DNA from: Pseudidiomarina marina
GTDB taxonomy: Bacteria > Pseudomonadota > Gammaproteobacteria > Enterobacterales > Alteromonadaceae
Direction: 5' to 3'
NCBI RefSeq assembly: GCF_003987045.1
Contig: NZ_PIPZ01000002.1
Location: 496,001 to 560,000, forward strand
Length of the DNA: 64,000 nt
The notes under the pieces are model-generated. The model was not told where the DNA came from, did no database searches, and saw nothing but the letters and a program-made list of their open reading frames with translations. The number at the start of each line of letters is the position of its first letter. The first letter of the stretch is position 1. Positions 8,171 through 17,471 of the stretch are shown piece by piece. The position numbers were made by a program, and so were the translations under genes.

Positions 8171-8995
8171 ATGTCAGTTATCAACACAAACATGACCTCA
8201 CTGATCGGTCAGCAAAACCTCCAGAAGTCACAGTCTTCACTGCAAACTTCAATGGAACGTCTGTCTTCAGGCCTGCGTATCAACAGCGCCAAAGACGATG
8301 CAGCGGGTCAAGCAATTGCTAACCGCATGACTGCACAAATTACTGGTATGCGTCAGGCTCAGCGTAACGCTAACGACGGTATCTCTATGGTGCAAACTAT
8401 GGAAGGCGGCTTAAACCAAATCAACGACAACTTACAACGTATTCGTGAATTGGCAGTTCAAGCAGCGTCTGATACTAACAGCGCTGATGACCGTACTTCA
8501 ATTCAAACAGAAATCACCGAGCGTGTTGCGGAAATCGACCGTATCGCTGGCGGCGCTAGTTTCAACGGCACAAACTTGCTTGACGGAAGCGCTCTAGCAC
8601 CATTACAGATTCAAGTTGGCGCAAACACAACTGCAAATGATTCAATTCAAGTCGCTACTGTAGACGCAACTTCAGCAACACTTGGCGTAAACGCTTTGAC
8701 TGTTGATAGCGCTGTAAATGCTCAAGCAGCGATTGATGCCGTTGATACCGCCATGGCAACAATTGACACCTCGCGCAGCACTTTGGGTGCGACCCTGAAC
8801 CGCTTTGATTCAGTTGTTGAAAACTTAGCAACAACTTCAACCAACTTGTCTGCTGCACGTTCGCGTATTGAAGATGCTGACTATGCAGTTGAAGTATCGA
8901 ACATGACCCGTTCACAAATCTTGCAACAGGCTGGTACTTCGGTTCTTGCGCAAGCAAACCAGGTACCACAGTCAGTATTGTCACTGTTGGGTTAA
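8171..8995 (+). CDS. fliC: Flagellin FliC (short, 274 residues)
   Basis: Filament subunit. The conserved N-terminal D0/D1 (SVINTNMTSLIGQQNLQKSQ, MERLSSGLRINSAKDDAAGQ, ANDGISMVQTMEGGL) and C-terminal D1/D0 (ARSRIEDADYAVEVSNMTR, QILQQAGTSVLAQANQVPQ, SVLSLLG) are complete. The variable central region is reduced to about 60 residues, so the outer domains are minimal. Only one flagellin gene is in the window. It is flanked by a strong sigma-28 promoter and a rho-independent terminator, so it is probably a monocistronic, highly expressed unit. Confidence 0.97.
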   Translation: MSVINTNMTSLIGQQNLQKSQSSLQTSMERLSSGLRINSAKDDAAGQAIANRMTAQITGMRQAQRNANDGISMVQTMEGGLNQINDNLQRIRELAVQAASDTNSADDRTSIQTEITERVAEIDRIAGGASFNGTNLLDGSALAPLQIQVGANTTANDSIQVATVDATSATLGVNALTVDSAVNAQAAIDAVDTAMATIDTSRSTLGATLNRFDSVVENLATTSTNLSAARSRIEDADYAVEVSNMTRSQILQQAGTSVLAQANQVPQSVLSLLG

Positions 8996-9022
8996 TCACT
9001 CAACTAGTGCCAAACTCAATAG

Positions 9023-9050
9023 CAGGCTCCCTCGGGGGCCTGTTTTGTTT
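9023..9050 (+). terminator. Rho-independent terminator after fliC
   Basis: A GC-rich hairpin CAGGCTCCC / GGGGCCTG (one G-T pair, short loop) followed by TTTTGTTTG, 27 nt after the fliC stop. The next gene starts 22 nt later, so read-through would be needed for co-transcription. Confidence 0.85.
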
Positions 9051-9072
9051 GTAAGCAGGTAGGATAATCACT

Positions 9073-9423
9073 ATGAAATCTGCAGGCGCAACCATCACAT
9101 CAGAGCAACTCATCAATGATGTGATTCCTAAGCTAAAAACGGTCGAGTTTATTTTGGAGAGCAAACTCAAAGCCGCCATTGAAAACAGCAAGGATGCGCA
9201 GCAACAGGCTAAATATCAGGTTTATCAGCAAGAATTTCAGTTAGAATTAATGATGATTCAGATGAACTTAGATCACCTGTTAACTCGGTACGCCGATATT
9301 ATTAAACCGCAAGGCCGACGCGCGGAAAATACCTATTTGGAACTCGACGACAGCGAGCGCGTTGCGCTTAGCACTATTATGAATTTGTATAACAAAGTCA
9401 GTGAATTAGCTTCCACTTTATAA
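9073..9423 (+). CDS. Uncharacterised 116-residue helical protein between fliC and flaG
   Basis: I do not recognise this family. The product is 116 residues, predicted all-helical by eye, with heptad-like stretches (VEFILESKLKAAIENSKDAQQQ, then QVYQQEFQLELMMIQMNL) and no signal peptide or membrane segment. TAGGATAA precedes the ATG. It follows the fliC terminator and precedes flaG, whose own sigma-28 promoter lies just past its stop codon. Position and size suggest a filament-related helper such as a flagellin-binding chaperone or regulator, but that is inference from context alone. Confidence 0.7.
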   Translation: MKSAGATITSEQLINDVIPKLKTVEFILESKLKAAIENSKDAQQQAKYQVYQQEFQLELMMIQMNLDHLLTRYADIIKPQGRRAENTYLELDDSERVALSTIMNLYNKVSELASTL

Positions 9424-9438
9424 CCTATAATAATCGGC

Positions 9439-9465
9439 TAAAGTTTGTCCGATTTCAGCCGATAT
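9439..9465 (+). promoter_or_regulatory. Sigma-28 (FliA) promoter for flaG
   Basis: TAAAGTTT, 11 nt, GCCGATAT: a perfect -35 and 7/8 at -10. It is 46 nt before the flaG ATG and starts 16 nt after the stop of the preceding gene. Confidence 0.88.
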
Positions 9466-9510
9466 TCCAATATAAGCGAAAAATATTTTCGTATTTTTGG
9501 AGATGACACT

Positions 9511-9858
9511 ATGGCTACCCCAATTAATGAAGCCACTTCCAATTGGCCGGTGACAACCGCCGCCGCTGAAAAGCAGCGACTAGACCGCGTACTGCAGCAA
9601 TTACCTGCCGTACGTCAAAGCGAAGCGCAACGAGAAATAAAAAAAGACGAGTTAGTGAAACCAGTTCAACAGATTAATGAAGTCATGAATAACTATGGCA
9701 TTCATTTTGAGTTTGATGATGGTTCAGGCCGCACCATTGTCAAAGTGGTCAGCCAAGAAACAGGCGAAGTGATTCGTCAAATTCCAAACGAAGAAGTGCT
9801 ACGTATTGCTCAGCATTTGCATGAAATGAGTGGGTTACTGGTACGCGAAGAGGCTTAA
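9511..9858 (+). CDS. flaG: FlaG family flagellar protein
   Basis: A 115-residue FlaG-domain protein; family members influence filament length. The conserved C-terminal block is clear: NYGIHFEFDDGSGRTIVKVVSQETGEVIRQIPNEEVLRIAQ. An in-frame start 66 nt earlier exists, but it would lie inside the sigma-28 promoter, and the ATG at 9511 has TTGGAG upstream, so I chose 9511. The N-terminal 45 residues are low-complexity and charged. Confidence 0.9.
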   Translation: MATPINEATSNWPVTTAAAEKQRLDRVLQQLPAVRQSEAQREIKKDELVKPVQQINEVMNNYGIHFEFDDGSGRTIVKVVSQETGEVIRQIPNEEVLRIAQHLHEMSGLLVREEA

Positions 9859-9867
9859 CGCCTCTTC
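9847..9867. other. Perfect hairpin between convergent flaG and fliE
   Basis: GAAGAGGC, loop TTAAC, GCCTCTTC: an 8-bp perfect stem that contains the flaG stop codon in its loop. Neither strand has a U-tract after it, so it is at best a weak terminator or transcript-end stabiliser. Confidence 0.5.
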
Positions 9868-9882
9868 ACACCAGCCAACTCG

Positions 9883-10227
9883 TTACACCTGCATATTCAT
9901 AATATCTTTATACGCACTCACCAATTTATTGCGCACCTGAACACCCATTTCAAATGCCAAGCCGGCTTTTTGCTTATCGACCATCACTTGGTTCAACGAC
10001 ACATTCGGGTCGCCAAGTTGAAACGCTGTCGTTGTTGCCGCAGAGGTTTGTTGTAGCGAGTTAATGCGTTCAATTGAATTTTTCAATTCACCTGCAAAAC
10101 TGCCTTTTTGTGTTTGCTCAAGGCCTGGTTGCACATTCAAATTCACCTTAGCAGCGGCTGGTGCAGCAACCTCTGCTTTCATGGTTTGCATTTGTTGTAA
10201 TGCGGTTTGAATAGCCGGTACGCTCAT
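9883..10227 (-). CDS. fliE: Flagellar hook-basal body protein FliE
   Basis: Component linking the MS ring to the rod. The 114 residues include GSFAGELKNSIERINSLQ, DPNVSLNQVMVDKQKAGLAFEMGVQVRNKLVSAYKDIMNMQV, the typical FliE C-terminus. It is transcribed divergently from fliF, as in E. coli, across a 172-nt promoter region. Confidence 0.95.
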   Translation of the reverse strand: MSVPAIQTALQQMQTMKAEVAAPAAAKVNLNVQPGLEQTQKGSFAGELKNSIERINSLQQTSAATTTAFQLGDPNVSLNQVMVDKQKAGLAFEMGVQVRNKLVSAYKDIMNMQV

Positions 10228-10399
10228 TACTAATTCCTTCTAACCCACTTCTTTGATTGCAGCAACTATACCCATTCAATGCAAAACTGAAGCCCGCAAT
10301 AAAGCATAAAAAAGTGCGTTTATTACCACTTTGACTTGTTTTTCCTTGCGCATAATGTGCAGTAGATAAATCCGTGCACAAATTGAATTGAGATACCCA

Positions 10400-12166
10400 A
10401 TGGAAGCAACGCAAGCACAAACAATGAGCAGTCCAGCGGCAGCGAATGCAGCGCCTCCGCAATGGCTGAATAAGCTAAAGCAAAGCGGTTTAGTGCCCTT
10501 ACTAATTGGTGGTGCGGCGTTTATTGGCTTGGTGTTTGCGTTAGTGATGTGGGCAAGCGCACCAGAATATCGGGTGTTGTATAGTAACCTGAGTGAAGCC
10601 GATGGCGGCCGAATTGTCAGCGAACTTGATGCCCGCCAAGTGAAATATCAGCTTAACAGCACTGGTAGTATTTTGGTACCAAGTGATCAAGTACATAAGC
10701 TTCGTTTACAAATGGCAGAACAAGGTTTACCGCAAGGTGGCAACGCCGGTTTCTCCCTTATGGATAATCAAGCGTTCGGTATCAGCCAATTTGCCGAGCA
10801 GGTTAACTTCCAGCGTGCGCTCGAAGGCGAACTCGCCAGCTCCATGGAATCGCTAGGTCCGGTGCAAAAAGCACGCGTGCACCTTGCGATGGCGAAAGCC
10901 TCAGTGTTTGTGCGTGAGCGCGAACCAGCGAAAGCTTCAGTAATTTTAACCTTGCATCCTGGTCGTAAGCTTGGTGACGGCCAAGTACAAGCCATAATTC
11001 ATATGGTATCGAGCAGCGTACCTGAGCTTGCACCGGACAATGTTACTGTTGTTGACCAATACGGTGCGTTACTTTCCCAAAATAACCGCGATGATGCTTT
11101 AAGTGGCTCAAAGCTAGATTATATTCAACAAGTTGAGCGTTCGTATCAGCAACGTATTGAGAACATCCTGATTCCTATTTTGGGTCGTGACAACATCAAA
11201 GCGCAGGTTGTCGCGCAAGTTGACTTTTCGAAGCGTGAAGCGACGGCTGAGCGATACAGCCCAAACCAAACCCCCGAAACCGCCGCTATTCGTAGCATTC
11301 AACGTAATACCAACCTGCAAGGTAACGGTGTTGGTGCAACGGGCGTTCCTGGCGCATTAACGAATACACCACCGGGCGTTGAGCCGTCACCGATTGAAAC
11401 AACTGCCGAAGGCAATGAGACGGAAACGACGGCAGCCACAGGCAATCGCGCAGTGCAACAAGACCAAGTCGTGAACTACGAGCTCGACCGCTTTGTTGAG
11501 CATGTGGATCACCAGCGCGGTCAGCTTGAGCGTTTATCGGTAGCTGTGGTGATAAACCACCGTACCGTGCTTGATGACGAAGGCAATCCTGAGCTCGTTC
11601 GACGCAGCGATGAGGAGCTCGAATACATCAACCGTCTCGTGCGCCAAGCCATGGGCTTTCAAGAAGCGCGCGGTGACCAAATTGAAGTGGTAAACAGTCC
11701 GTTTGTAAGCGAGCAAGAATCTGTTGTTGAAGAACCTTGGTACAAACAACCTGCTGTGATGCAACTGGCGCAAAACGTGGTGCGTTACGTAGTAGCCGGC
11801 ATCGGCATTTTGCTTCTTTACTTATTACTGCTACGCCCTGTCATGAAGCGCTATTTACATGTTTCGCCGGCGGCCGAAGGCTCAGCAACTAACGGTAGAG
11901 GAACGCTACGCGCGGTTGTTGGTGACGATGATGACATGGAAGACGTTGTGGTGAAACGTCGCCGCCGTAAAGATGGGTCCAACTACGATGCTGAAGATGA
12001 CTCGAACGTCGCCGAAGATCAAGGCGATAGCTTCCATTGGCCAGAGCAGCGTAACAACAAGAGCTACACCCAAGCCTTAGCAAAAGCGAAAGAAGTAGCG
12101 CAAACGAATCCGCGCCAAGTTGCTCGTATCTTACAGAATTGGATGAACGATGATGACCACGTCTAA
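10400..12166 (+). CDS. fliF: Flagellar MS-ring protein FliF
   Basis: MS-ring subunit in the inner membrane, the assembly base of the motor. The 588 residues show a first membrane segment (LIGGAAFIGLVFALVMW), the YscJ/FliF periplasmic domain (YRVLYSNLSEADGGRIVSEL, ARVHLAMAKASVFVREREPAKASV), a second membrane segment (VAGIGILLLYLLLLRPVM), and a C-terminal cytoplasmic tail ending ARILQNWMNDDDHV that binds FliG. The TTG at 10388 is in frame, but ATG 10400 is the more likely start. It begins the fliFGHIJKLMNOPQR run and overlaps fliG by 17 nt. Confidence 0.97.
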   Translation: MEATQAQTMSSPAAANAAPPQWLNKLKQSGLVPLLIGGAAFIGLVFALVMWASAPEYRVLYSNLSEADGGRIVSELDARQVKYQLNSTGSILVPSDQVHKLRLQMAEQGLPQGGNAGFSLMDNQAFGISQFAEQVNFQRALEGELASSMESLGPVQKARVHLAMAKASVFVREREPAKASVILTLHPGRKLGDGQVQAIIHMVSSSVPELAPDNVTVVDQYGALLSQNNRDDALSGSKLDYIQQVERSYQQRIENILIPILGRDNIKAQVVAQVDFSKREATAERYSPNQTPETAAIRSIQRNTNLQGNGVGATGVPGALTNTPPGVEPSPIETTAEGNETETTAATGNRAVQQDQVVNYELDRFVEHVDHQRGQLERLSVAVVINHRTVLDDEGNPELVRRSDEELEYINRLVRQAMGFQEARGDQIEVVNSPFVSEQESVVEEPWYKQPAVMQLAQNVVRYVVAGIGILLLYLLLLRPVMKRYLHVSPAAEGSATNGRGTLRAVVGDDDDMEDVVVKRRRRKDGSNYDAEDDSNVAEDQGDSFHWPEQRNNKSYTQALAKAKEVAQTNPRQVARILQNWMNDDDHV

Positions 12167-13178
12167 CGCACCTGACAAAAGTGTCGCTAAAGAAATGACC
12201 GGCCTGCGTCGTACGGCGCTGCTGCTGTTGATGCTGGAAGAAGAATCGGCAGCGGAAGTATTTAAGCATTTTGCGCCAAATCAGATTCAGAAAATCAGCA
12301 AAGAAATGACGAAGCTATCCGATGTGTCGCATGCAGACATTAAAGCTGCGCTTGAAATGTTCCACAGTGATTTAGCGAACACACCTTCACTCGACAAATA
12401 TGATGATTATGTACGCTCGGTTCTCACGAAAGCATTAGGTTCAGACCGCGCCAATACGCTCATTGAAGATGTGTTAGAGCACAAAGTTGGCGGCATTGGT
12501 ATTGATGCATTGAATATGATGGACGTGCCAGAAGTGGCCGAGATGATCAAAGACGAGCATCCGCAGATTATCGCCACCATCTTGATTCACTTAGACCGTG
12601 CGCAAGCCGCTGGTGTGTTGGAGTTGTTTGAAGAGCGCTTGCGTAACGATGTGGTGCTGCGTGTTGCGACGTTTACCGGCGTACAGCCGGCGGCATTGCA
12701 AGAGCTCACCGAGGTACTCGGTGGCATGCTTGATGGTCAGTCGCTGAAACGCAGCAAAATGGGTGGTGTGCGCACCGCCGCAGAAATTCTTAACTTGCTT
12801 AGTGCCGGTCAAGAAGACACCGCACTTGAAAACATTCGCGCTTACAACGATGAATTGGCGCAGAAAATTGTCGACGAAATGTTCTTGTTCGAAAACCTTA
12901 TGGACTTGGACGACCGCAGTATTCAAGTACTACTGCGCCAAATCGAAACCACTTCACTGGTGGTGGCACTCAAGGGTGCCGACGATGCCTTGGTGGAGAA
13001 ATTCTTACGCAATATGTCACAGCGAGCAGCACAGCTTATTCGCGAAGAAATGGAAACCCGTGGGCCAATTCGTGTTTCTCAAGTGGAAAGCGAACAGAAA
13101 GCCATTCTGCAAGTGGTTCGGCGTTTGGCCGACTCGGGTGAAATTGTGTTGAGTAGTGGTGATGATGCCTACGTCTAA
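12150..13178 (+). CDS. fliG: Flagellar motor switch protein FliG
   Basis: Rotor protein that transmits torque from MotA. The 342 residues carry the N-terminal FliF-binding domain (LRRTALLLLMLEEESAAEVFKHF), the middle domain (DEHPQIIATILIHLD) and the C-terminal torque domain (ENLMDLDDRSIQVLLRQIE, LRNMSQRAAQLIREEMETRGPIRVSQVE), including the charged torque-helix residues. ATGATG starts inside the fliF end and the 3' end overlaps fliH. Confidence 0.97.
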   Translation: MMTTSNAPDKSVAKEMTGLRRTALLLLMLEEESAAEVFKHFAPNQIQKISKEMTKLSDVSHADIKAALEMFHSDLANTPSLDKYDDYVRSVLTKALGSDRANTLIEDVLEHKVGGIGIDALNMMDVPEVAEMIKDEHPQIIATILIHLDRAQAAGVLELFEERLRNDVVLRVATFTGVQPAALQELTEVLGGMLDGQSLKRSKMGGVRTAAEILNLLSAGQEDTALENIRAYNDELAQKIVDEMFLFENLMDLDDRSIQVLLRQIETTSLVVALKGADDALVEKFLRNMSQRAAQLIREEMETRGPIRVSQVESEQKAILQVVRRLADSGEIVLSSGDDAYV

Positions 13179-13848
13179 CACCAATAATCAGTGGCGCAGT
13201 TGGAATATGGAGCCGTTGTCTGCCAAGCAGCAACGCGATGCTTCGCAACAGCAAAAAGCAGAACAAGCGCAGTTCGATCAGCAAAGTGAACTACGCCAAC
13301 TGCGTGAGCGAGCTCGCCAAGAAGCCTATAACGAGGGCTTAAAAGCGGGTCATGAAGCCGGCTATCAAGCAGGTTATGACGAAGGTTTAAAAATAGGGCG
13401 CGAAGAAGGACTTACTGAATATAACGCACAGTTACAAGCCGCCTTAGTGCCAATCGCTGACCTGATTAAGGAAGCGGATACAGCTGTGCAAGGTATGGAT
13501 GCGCATTTATCAGAAAGCCTGTTGCAACTGTCGTTAACTGTCGGTCGGCAGCTAGCTGGTGAAGCGTTAGCAGCGAATCCTGAGCAAGTTTTAGAGTTAA
13601 TTCGGGCGATTTTGCACGAAGACCCAATGCTTATCGACAAGCCAGTGTTGTTGCTTAATCCAGATGACTTAGAGCTAGTCAAACAGCATCTAGAACACGA
13701 GATTGCCACGGTCGGCTGGAAACTACGAGCTGATGATCGTCTTGAGCGTGGCGGATGTCGTTTAATTAGCGCTAACGGCGAGCTCGATGCCACTATCGAA
13801 ACCCGTTGGCAACGCATTGTACACCAATTACGAGGACGCCATGGCTAA
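13162..13848 (+). CDS. fliH: Flagellar assembly protein FliH
   Basis: Regulator and stator of the export ATPase FliI. About 228 residues: a Trp-containing N-terminus ([13 protein letters not shown]), a Gln/Ala/charged coiled region, Gly-rich heptads ([26 protein letters not shown], the FliH GxxxG repeat) and a conserved C-terminal domain ([27 protein letters not shown]). Possible starts are GTG 13156, ATG 13162 and ATG 13165, all within the fliG 3' end; I use 13162. Confidence 0.92.
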   Translation: MMPTSNTNNQWRSWNMEPLSAKQQRDASQQQKAEQAQFDQQSELRQLRERARQEAYNEGLKAGHEAGYQAGYDEGLKIGREEGLTEYNAQLQAALVPIADLIKEADTAVQGMDAHLSESLLQLSLTVGRQLAGEALAANPEQVLELIRAILHEDPMLIDKPVLLLNPDDLELVKQHLEHEIATVGWKLRADDRLERGGCRLISANGELDATIETRWQRIVHQLRGRHG

Positions 13849-15208
13849 CGCCCAGCAGCAATTGCATCAATGGCAGGTGACACTGAATAGTGTCAACCAG
13901 CGTCTGCAGCACCTACCACAATGGTACCTGTGCGGCCGTTTGATGCGTGCTACCGGCATGGTGCTTGAAGCTGTTGGTTTAAAACTCCCAGTGGGTAGTA
14001 GCTGTGTCATTGAAATGCCGCAGCAAGGCGAGGTTTTAGTTGAAGCGGAAGTGGTTGGTTTTGCCGGTGAGGTGACCTATTTGATGCCTCTTAACGCAGT
14101 TCAAGGGCTGGTACCTGGCGCTCGCGTCATGCCGCTCAACGATGGTCACCATGATAGCCGTCGATTCCCGTTAGGCGAGAGTTTATTAGGCCGCGTTCTT
14201 GATGGTAGCGGACGCCCACTTGATAACAAACCGTTACCGAAGCAATCTGAATACGGCTATTTGGCAACCACAACCATCAACCCAATGCTTCGCGCGCCCA
14301 TTGATACCTCGATTGATGTTGGCATCCGCGCCATCAATGGTTTGCTCAGTGTTGGTCGTGGTCAACGCATGGGGCTTTTTGCTGGCTCTGGTGTTGGTAA
14401 GTCGGTATTACTCGGCATGATGGCACGATTCACCAAAGCTGACGTGATTGTGGTTGGTCTGATTGGCGAGCGGGGTCGTGAGGTTCAAGAATTTATTGAC
14501 CATATTCTTGGCGAAGCGGGTATGGCTCGTTCCGTTGTTGTTGCCGCACCGGCTGACTCCTCGCCGTTACAACGTTTACAGGGTGCATCCTATGCGACAC
14601 GTCTCGCTGAGGATTTCCGCGATAAAGGCAAGCATGTCTTACTGATCATGGATTCATTGACTCGCTTTGCCATGGCGCAACGTGAAATTGCCTTGGCGAT
14701 TGGTGAGCCACCGGCCACCAAAGGTTACCCGCCGAGTGTGTTTGCTAAAATTCCAGCTCTTGTTGAGCGCGCTGGAAACGGTGTTCGCGGTGGTGGTTCA
14801 ATTACGGCGTTTTATACCGTCTTAACTGAAGGCGATGACCAACAAGACCCGATTGCGGATTCTACCCGAGCCATTCTTGATGGCCACATTGTATTGTCGC
14901 GCCACTTAGCTGAGAGCGGTCACTACCCCGCAATTGATGTTGAAGCATCGATTAGTCGCGTGATGCCGTCGGTAACCACGCTTGGTCAACAGCAACAAGC
15001 TCAACGACTGAAAAAGTTGATCTCAGTGTATCAGCGCAATCGTGACTTAATTAGCGTTGGTGCCTATAGCCCCGGACATGATCCATTGTTAGACCAAGCG
15101 GTACAAAAATTCCCGCAAATTGAAGCCTATTTGCAGCAAAAAATGTCGGAACAAGCATCGACTGCACAAGCACAGCAGCGTTTAACTGAATTGGTTGGAG
15201 GCGCCTAA
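13841..15208 (+). CDS. fliI: Flagellum-specific ATPase FliI
   Basis: Export-apparatus ATPase, homologous to F1 beta. 455 residues with Walker A ([13 protein letters not shown]), Walker B ([18 protein letters not shown]) and the family segment [10 protein letters not shown]. The longer frame from 13787 lies within fliH; ATG 13841 has CGAGGAC just upstream and fits the family length. It overlaps the fliH stop by 8 nt, a tightly coupled arrangement. Confidence 0.97.
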   Translation: MANAQQQLHQWQVTLNSVNQRLQHLPQWYLCGRLMRATGMVLEAVGLKLPVGSSCVIEMPQQGEVLVEAEVVGFAGEVTYLMPLNAVQGLVPGARVMPLNDGHHDSRRFPLGESLLGRVLDGSGRPLDNKPLPKQSEYGYLATTTINPMLRAPIDTSIDVGIRAINGLLSVGRGQRMGLFAGSGVGKSVLLGMMARFTKADVIVVGLIGERGREVQEFIDHILGEAGMARSVVVAAPADSSPLQRLQGASYATRLAEDFRDKGKHVLLIMDSLTRFAMAQREIALAIGEPPATKGYPPSVFAKIPALVERAGNGVRGGGSITAFYTVLTEGDDQQDPIADSTRAILDGHIVLSRHLAESGHYPAIDVEASISRVMPSVTTLGQQQQAQRLKKLISVYQRNRDLISVGAYSPGHDPLLDQAVQKFPQIEAYLQQKMSEQASTAQAQQRLTELVGGA

Positions 15209-15210
15209 GC

Positions 15211-15657
15211 ATGAATGGATTTGTTTTAGCCCACTTGACTGAGCAAGCTGAGAAAGCACGCAATGAGGCAGCCAAATTATTGGCAGAAGAACGCCAAAAC
15301 AAACACAAAATTGCGCAACAGTTACAAACGTTACAACAATATCGAAACGATTATGCGGTGCAGCTTCATCAACAGATGCAAAACGGTATCGCGAGCCATT
15401 TACTAAGCAACTATCGTCAGTTTTTAGCGAGTTTAGATAGCGCCGTCGCGCGGGCTCAAAATGCGTTAGTCGATCAAGAAACAAAAGTAGATAAAAGCCA
15501 ACAATTTTGGCAGACCAAACAACGTAAATTGGCATCTTATGAAACCTTAGCTGACCGCAAGCAGGCAGCCGAAGTTAAAGTAGCCATGAAACACGAACAG
15601 AAGCTCGCTGATGAGCTGTCGTTAGCCATGTACATGCGTCAGCGTGGGCTGCGTTAG
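15211..15657 (+). CDS. fliJ: Flagellar export protein FliJ
   Basis: Coiled-coil stalk protein of the FliHIJ export complex. 148 residues, almost entirely helical and rich in Ala, Gln, Lys and Glu, ending in a typical FliJ tail (LADRKQAAEVKVAMKHEQKLADEL). It starts 2 nt after the fliI stop. The identification rests on coiled-coil character, size and position, all of which fit FliJ. Confidence 0.92.
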   Translation: MNGFVLAHLTEQAEKARNEAAKLLAEERQNKHKIAQQLQTLQQYRNDYAVQLHQQMQNGIASHLLSNYRQFLASLDSAVARAQNALVDQETKVDKSQQFWQTKQRKLASYETLADRKQAAEVKVAMKHEQKLADELSLAMYMRQRGLR

Positions 15658-15667
15658 GAGAAAAAAG

Positions 15668-16903
15668 GTGAGTATGATGGTTAATTTCAATAATTTAATG
15701 ACGACTACACCAGCCAGCACCAAAGGCGCTGCTGCATCGACAGATACACAAGCACCGATCTCAGGCTTTGCTGCGCTTTTTGCCGCGCTGTCGAACCACT
15801 CCGGCTCACAATCTGGGGTAAACACCTACTCATTCGACGCCACAACAACAGAAGCTCAGCTTCAGCAATTGGCCAACAATTTAAAGCCAAGTGAGCAAGA
15901 GCAGTTACTAGAGCAGGCCGAGTTGAATCCCGAAGCCATTGCTCAGATTTTAGCGCAGCTACAACAGCAACAAGCTTTGCAACAGCCTCAATCAGCCCAG
16001 TCGGTTGCGAACAAGCCATCTGTGCAGGCCGTTGTTGCGAATGCTGTTAGCGCAGCTCAACCGCAACGCCAACCGGTAGCAACCAACCAGATATCGCCGG
16101 TCATCACTGATGAACCAAGTACAACGACTGCCTCCGCCCCTGTCAGTAATAATGCAGTGTCGACAAAACCTGTCGAGCCATTAGCCGCGTCTGTTCCTGT
16201 CGCTACACCTGAACCTGAACAGGCAAAACCTGACATCCGTGGCTCAAGTGCGCCGCTGACAACTGAGTTGAATTCAGTTAAACCGACCACTCAACTAGAA
16301 ACCACTCGTACCGTTCAAGCACCGGTTTCGACGATGAGCGCAAGCGTCGTCATGGTTGAAGCACCGGTTGCTCAATCAGTGCAATCAGCCCAAACGGCAC
16401 CAACAACACCAAGCACAACAGCAGCGACGGCGTCACTTGCAGCACCGGTCGGTAGCCAAGCTTGGGCGAACCAATTACAACAAAACGTGATGCAAATGGT
16501 CATGCATAATCAAAATGAAATGACTTTACGCTTGCATCCAGCAGAACTTGGCCCGCTACAAGTTCAGTTGCGCATGGATGACAACACGGCGCAGTTAAAT
16601 ATTTTGACGCACAGCCAACAGGTTCGTGGCGCGCTAGAACAAGCTATGTCGACCTTGCGTGATGCACTTGCTAACCAAGGCATTCAATTGGGTGAATCGC
16701 AAGTGAGCGATCAAGGACAGCAATTTGCGCAACAGCAGGCTCGCCAGCAAGCACAACAATGGGCAGCAAATTCGCAAAATAATGGACAAAATACCAACGA
16801 AAGCACTGTAGAAAATTCAGAATCGGCCGAGAATACTGACATGGGCTCAAATTCTCGGCATACTGCCGCCGCTCATAACGGTCAAGTTGATACGTTTGCT
16901 TAA
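15668..16903 (+). CDS. fliK: Flagellar hook-length control protein FliK
   Basis: Secreted ruler that switches export from hook to filament substrates. About 411 residues: a long Pro/Thr/Ser/Gln/Ala-rich N-terminal and central region typical of the ruler, and a C-terminal Flg_hook domain (NEMTLRLHPAELGPLQVQLRMDD, then VRGALEQAMSTLRDALANQG). AGGAG lies 7 nt before a GTG at 15668; ATG codons follow at 15674 and 15677, so the true start is one of these. It is distinct from the FliK-like gene at 3134-3958. Confidence 0.92.
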   Translation: MSMMVNFNNLMTTTPASTKGAAASTDTQAPISGFAALFAALSNHSGSQSGVNTYSFDATTTEAQLQQLANNLKPSEQEQLLEQAELNPEAIAQILAQLQQQQALQQPQSAQSVANKPSVQAVVANAVSAAQPQRQPVATNQISPVITDEPSTTTASAPVSNNAVSTKPVEPLAASVPVATPEPEQAKPDIRGSSAPLTTELNSVKPTTQLETTRTVQAPVSTMSASVVMVEAPVAQSVQSAQTAPTTPSTTAATASLAAPVGSQAWANQLQQNVMQMVMHNQNEMTLRLHPAELGPLQVQLRMDDNTAQLNILTHSQQVRGALEQAMSTLRDALANQGIQLGESQVSDQGQQFAQQQARQQAQQWAANSQNNGQNTNESTVENSESAENTDMGSNSRHTAAAHNGQVDTFA

Positions 16904-16936
16904 TGAGTACGTTGGTAAAAATTAAAGGATAAGAAA

Positions 16937-17428
16937 ATGGCGCGCAAAAATGACACTCAAGCAGCACCTGGCAACAGTAATTCGCCAATTATGCTGATCA
17001 TTTTGATTTTAGTGTTGGTGCTAATTGGTCTCAACACCTATTTACTATGGGATACGCGTAACTTGGCGGCGGCTTCTGCCATCGGCGCAGTTCAAGCAGA
17101 GCCAGAACCAACCGACCCAGTATTTGTGAACATTTCGCCATTTACGGTGAATTTGCAGAGTGATCAATTTGGTCCGCGCTTATTATATGCAGGGCTAACA
17201 TTAGAAGTGCCAAGCGAGAAAGTTAAAGCAACACTCATGAAAAATATGCCGCAAGTTCGTAATCGCTTGTTAGTGTTGTTATCAGGTCAAGAAGCCGAGA
17301 GCATCGCGCAATCAGAAGGCAAGAAAGTGCTCGCGAAAAGCATTATGGATTCACTCAGCGCACCTTATCAAGGTGACGAAGAGCTCGCTATAAACGACGT
17401 CTTGTTTACCGAATTCATTGTTCAGTAA
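16937..17428 (+). CDS. fliL: Flagellar basal-body-associated protein FliL
   Basis: Single-pass inner membrane protein that surrounds and stabilises the stators. The 163 residues have one N-terminal membrane helix (IMLIILILVLVLIGLNTYLLW) and a periplasmic domain (FVNISPFTVNLQSDQFGPRLLYAGLTLEV, VRNRLLVLLSGQEAESI, ending VLFTEFIVQ), all characteristic of FliL. AAAGGA precedes the ATG. Confidence 0.96.
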   Translation: MARKNDTQAAPGNSNSPIMLIILILVLVLIGLNTYLLWDTRNLAAASAIGAVQAEPEPTDPVFVNISPFTVNLQSDQFGPRLLYAGLTLEVPSEKVKATLMKNMPQVRNRLLVLLSGQEAESIAQSEGKKVLAKSIMDSLSAPYQGDEELAINDVLFTEFIVQ

Positions 17429-17471
17429 GCATGAAAATACGACGTGAATAAGCATAAACTAAAGAGAACAC

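Noticed and set aside
12763-13152. 129-codon frame overlapping fliG on the same strand
   Set aside because: Out-of-frame shadow; the FliG C-terminal domain is intact in the other frame.
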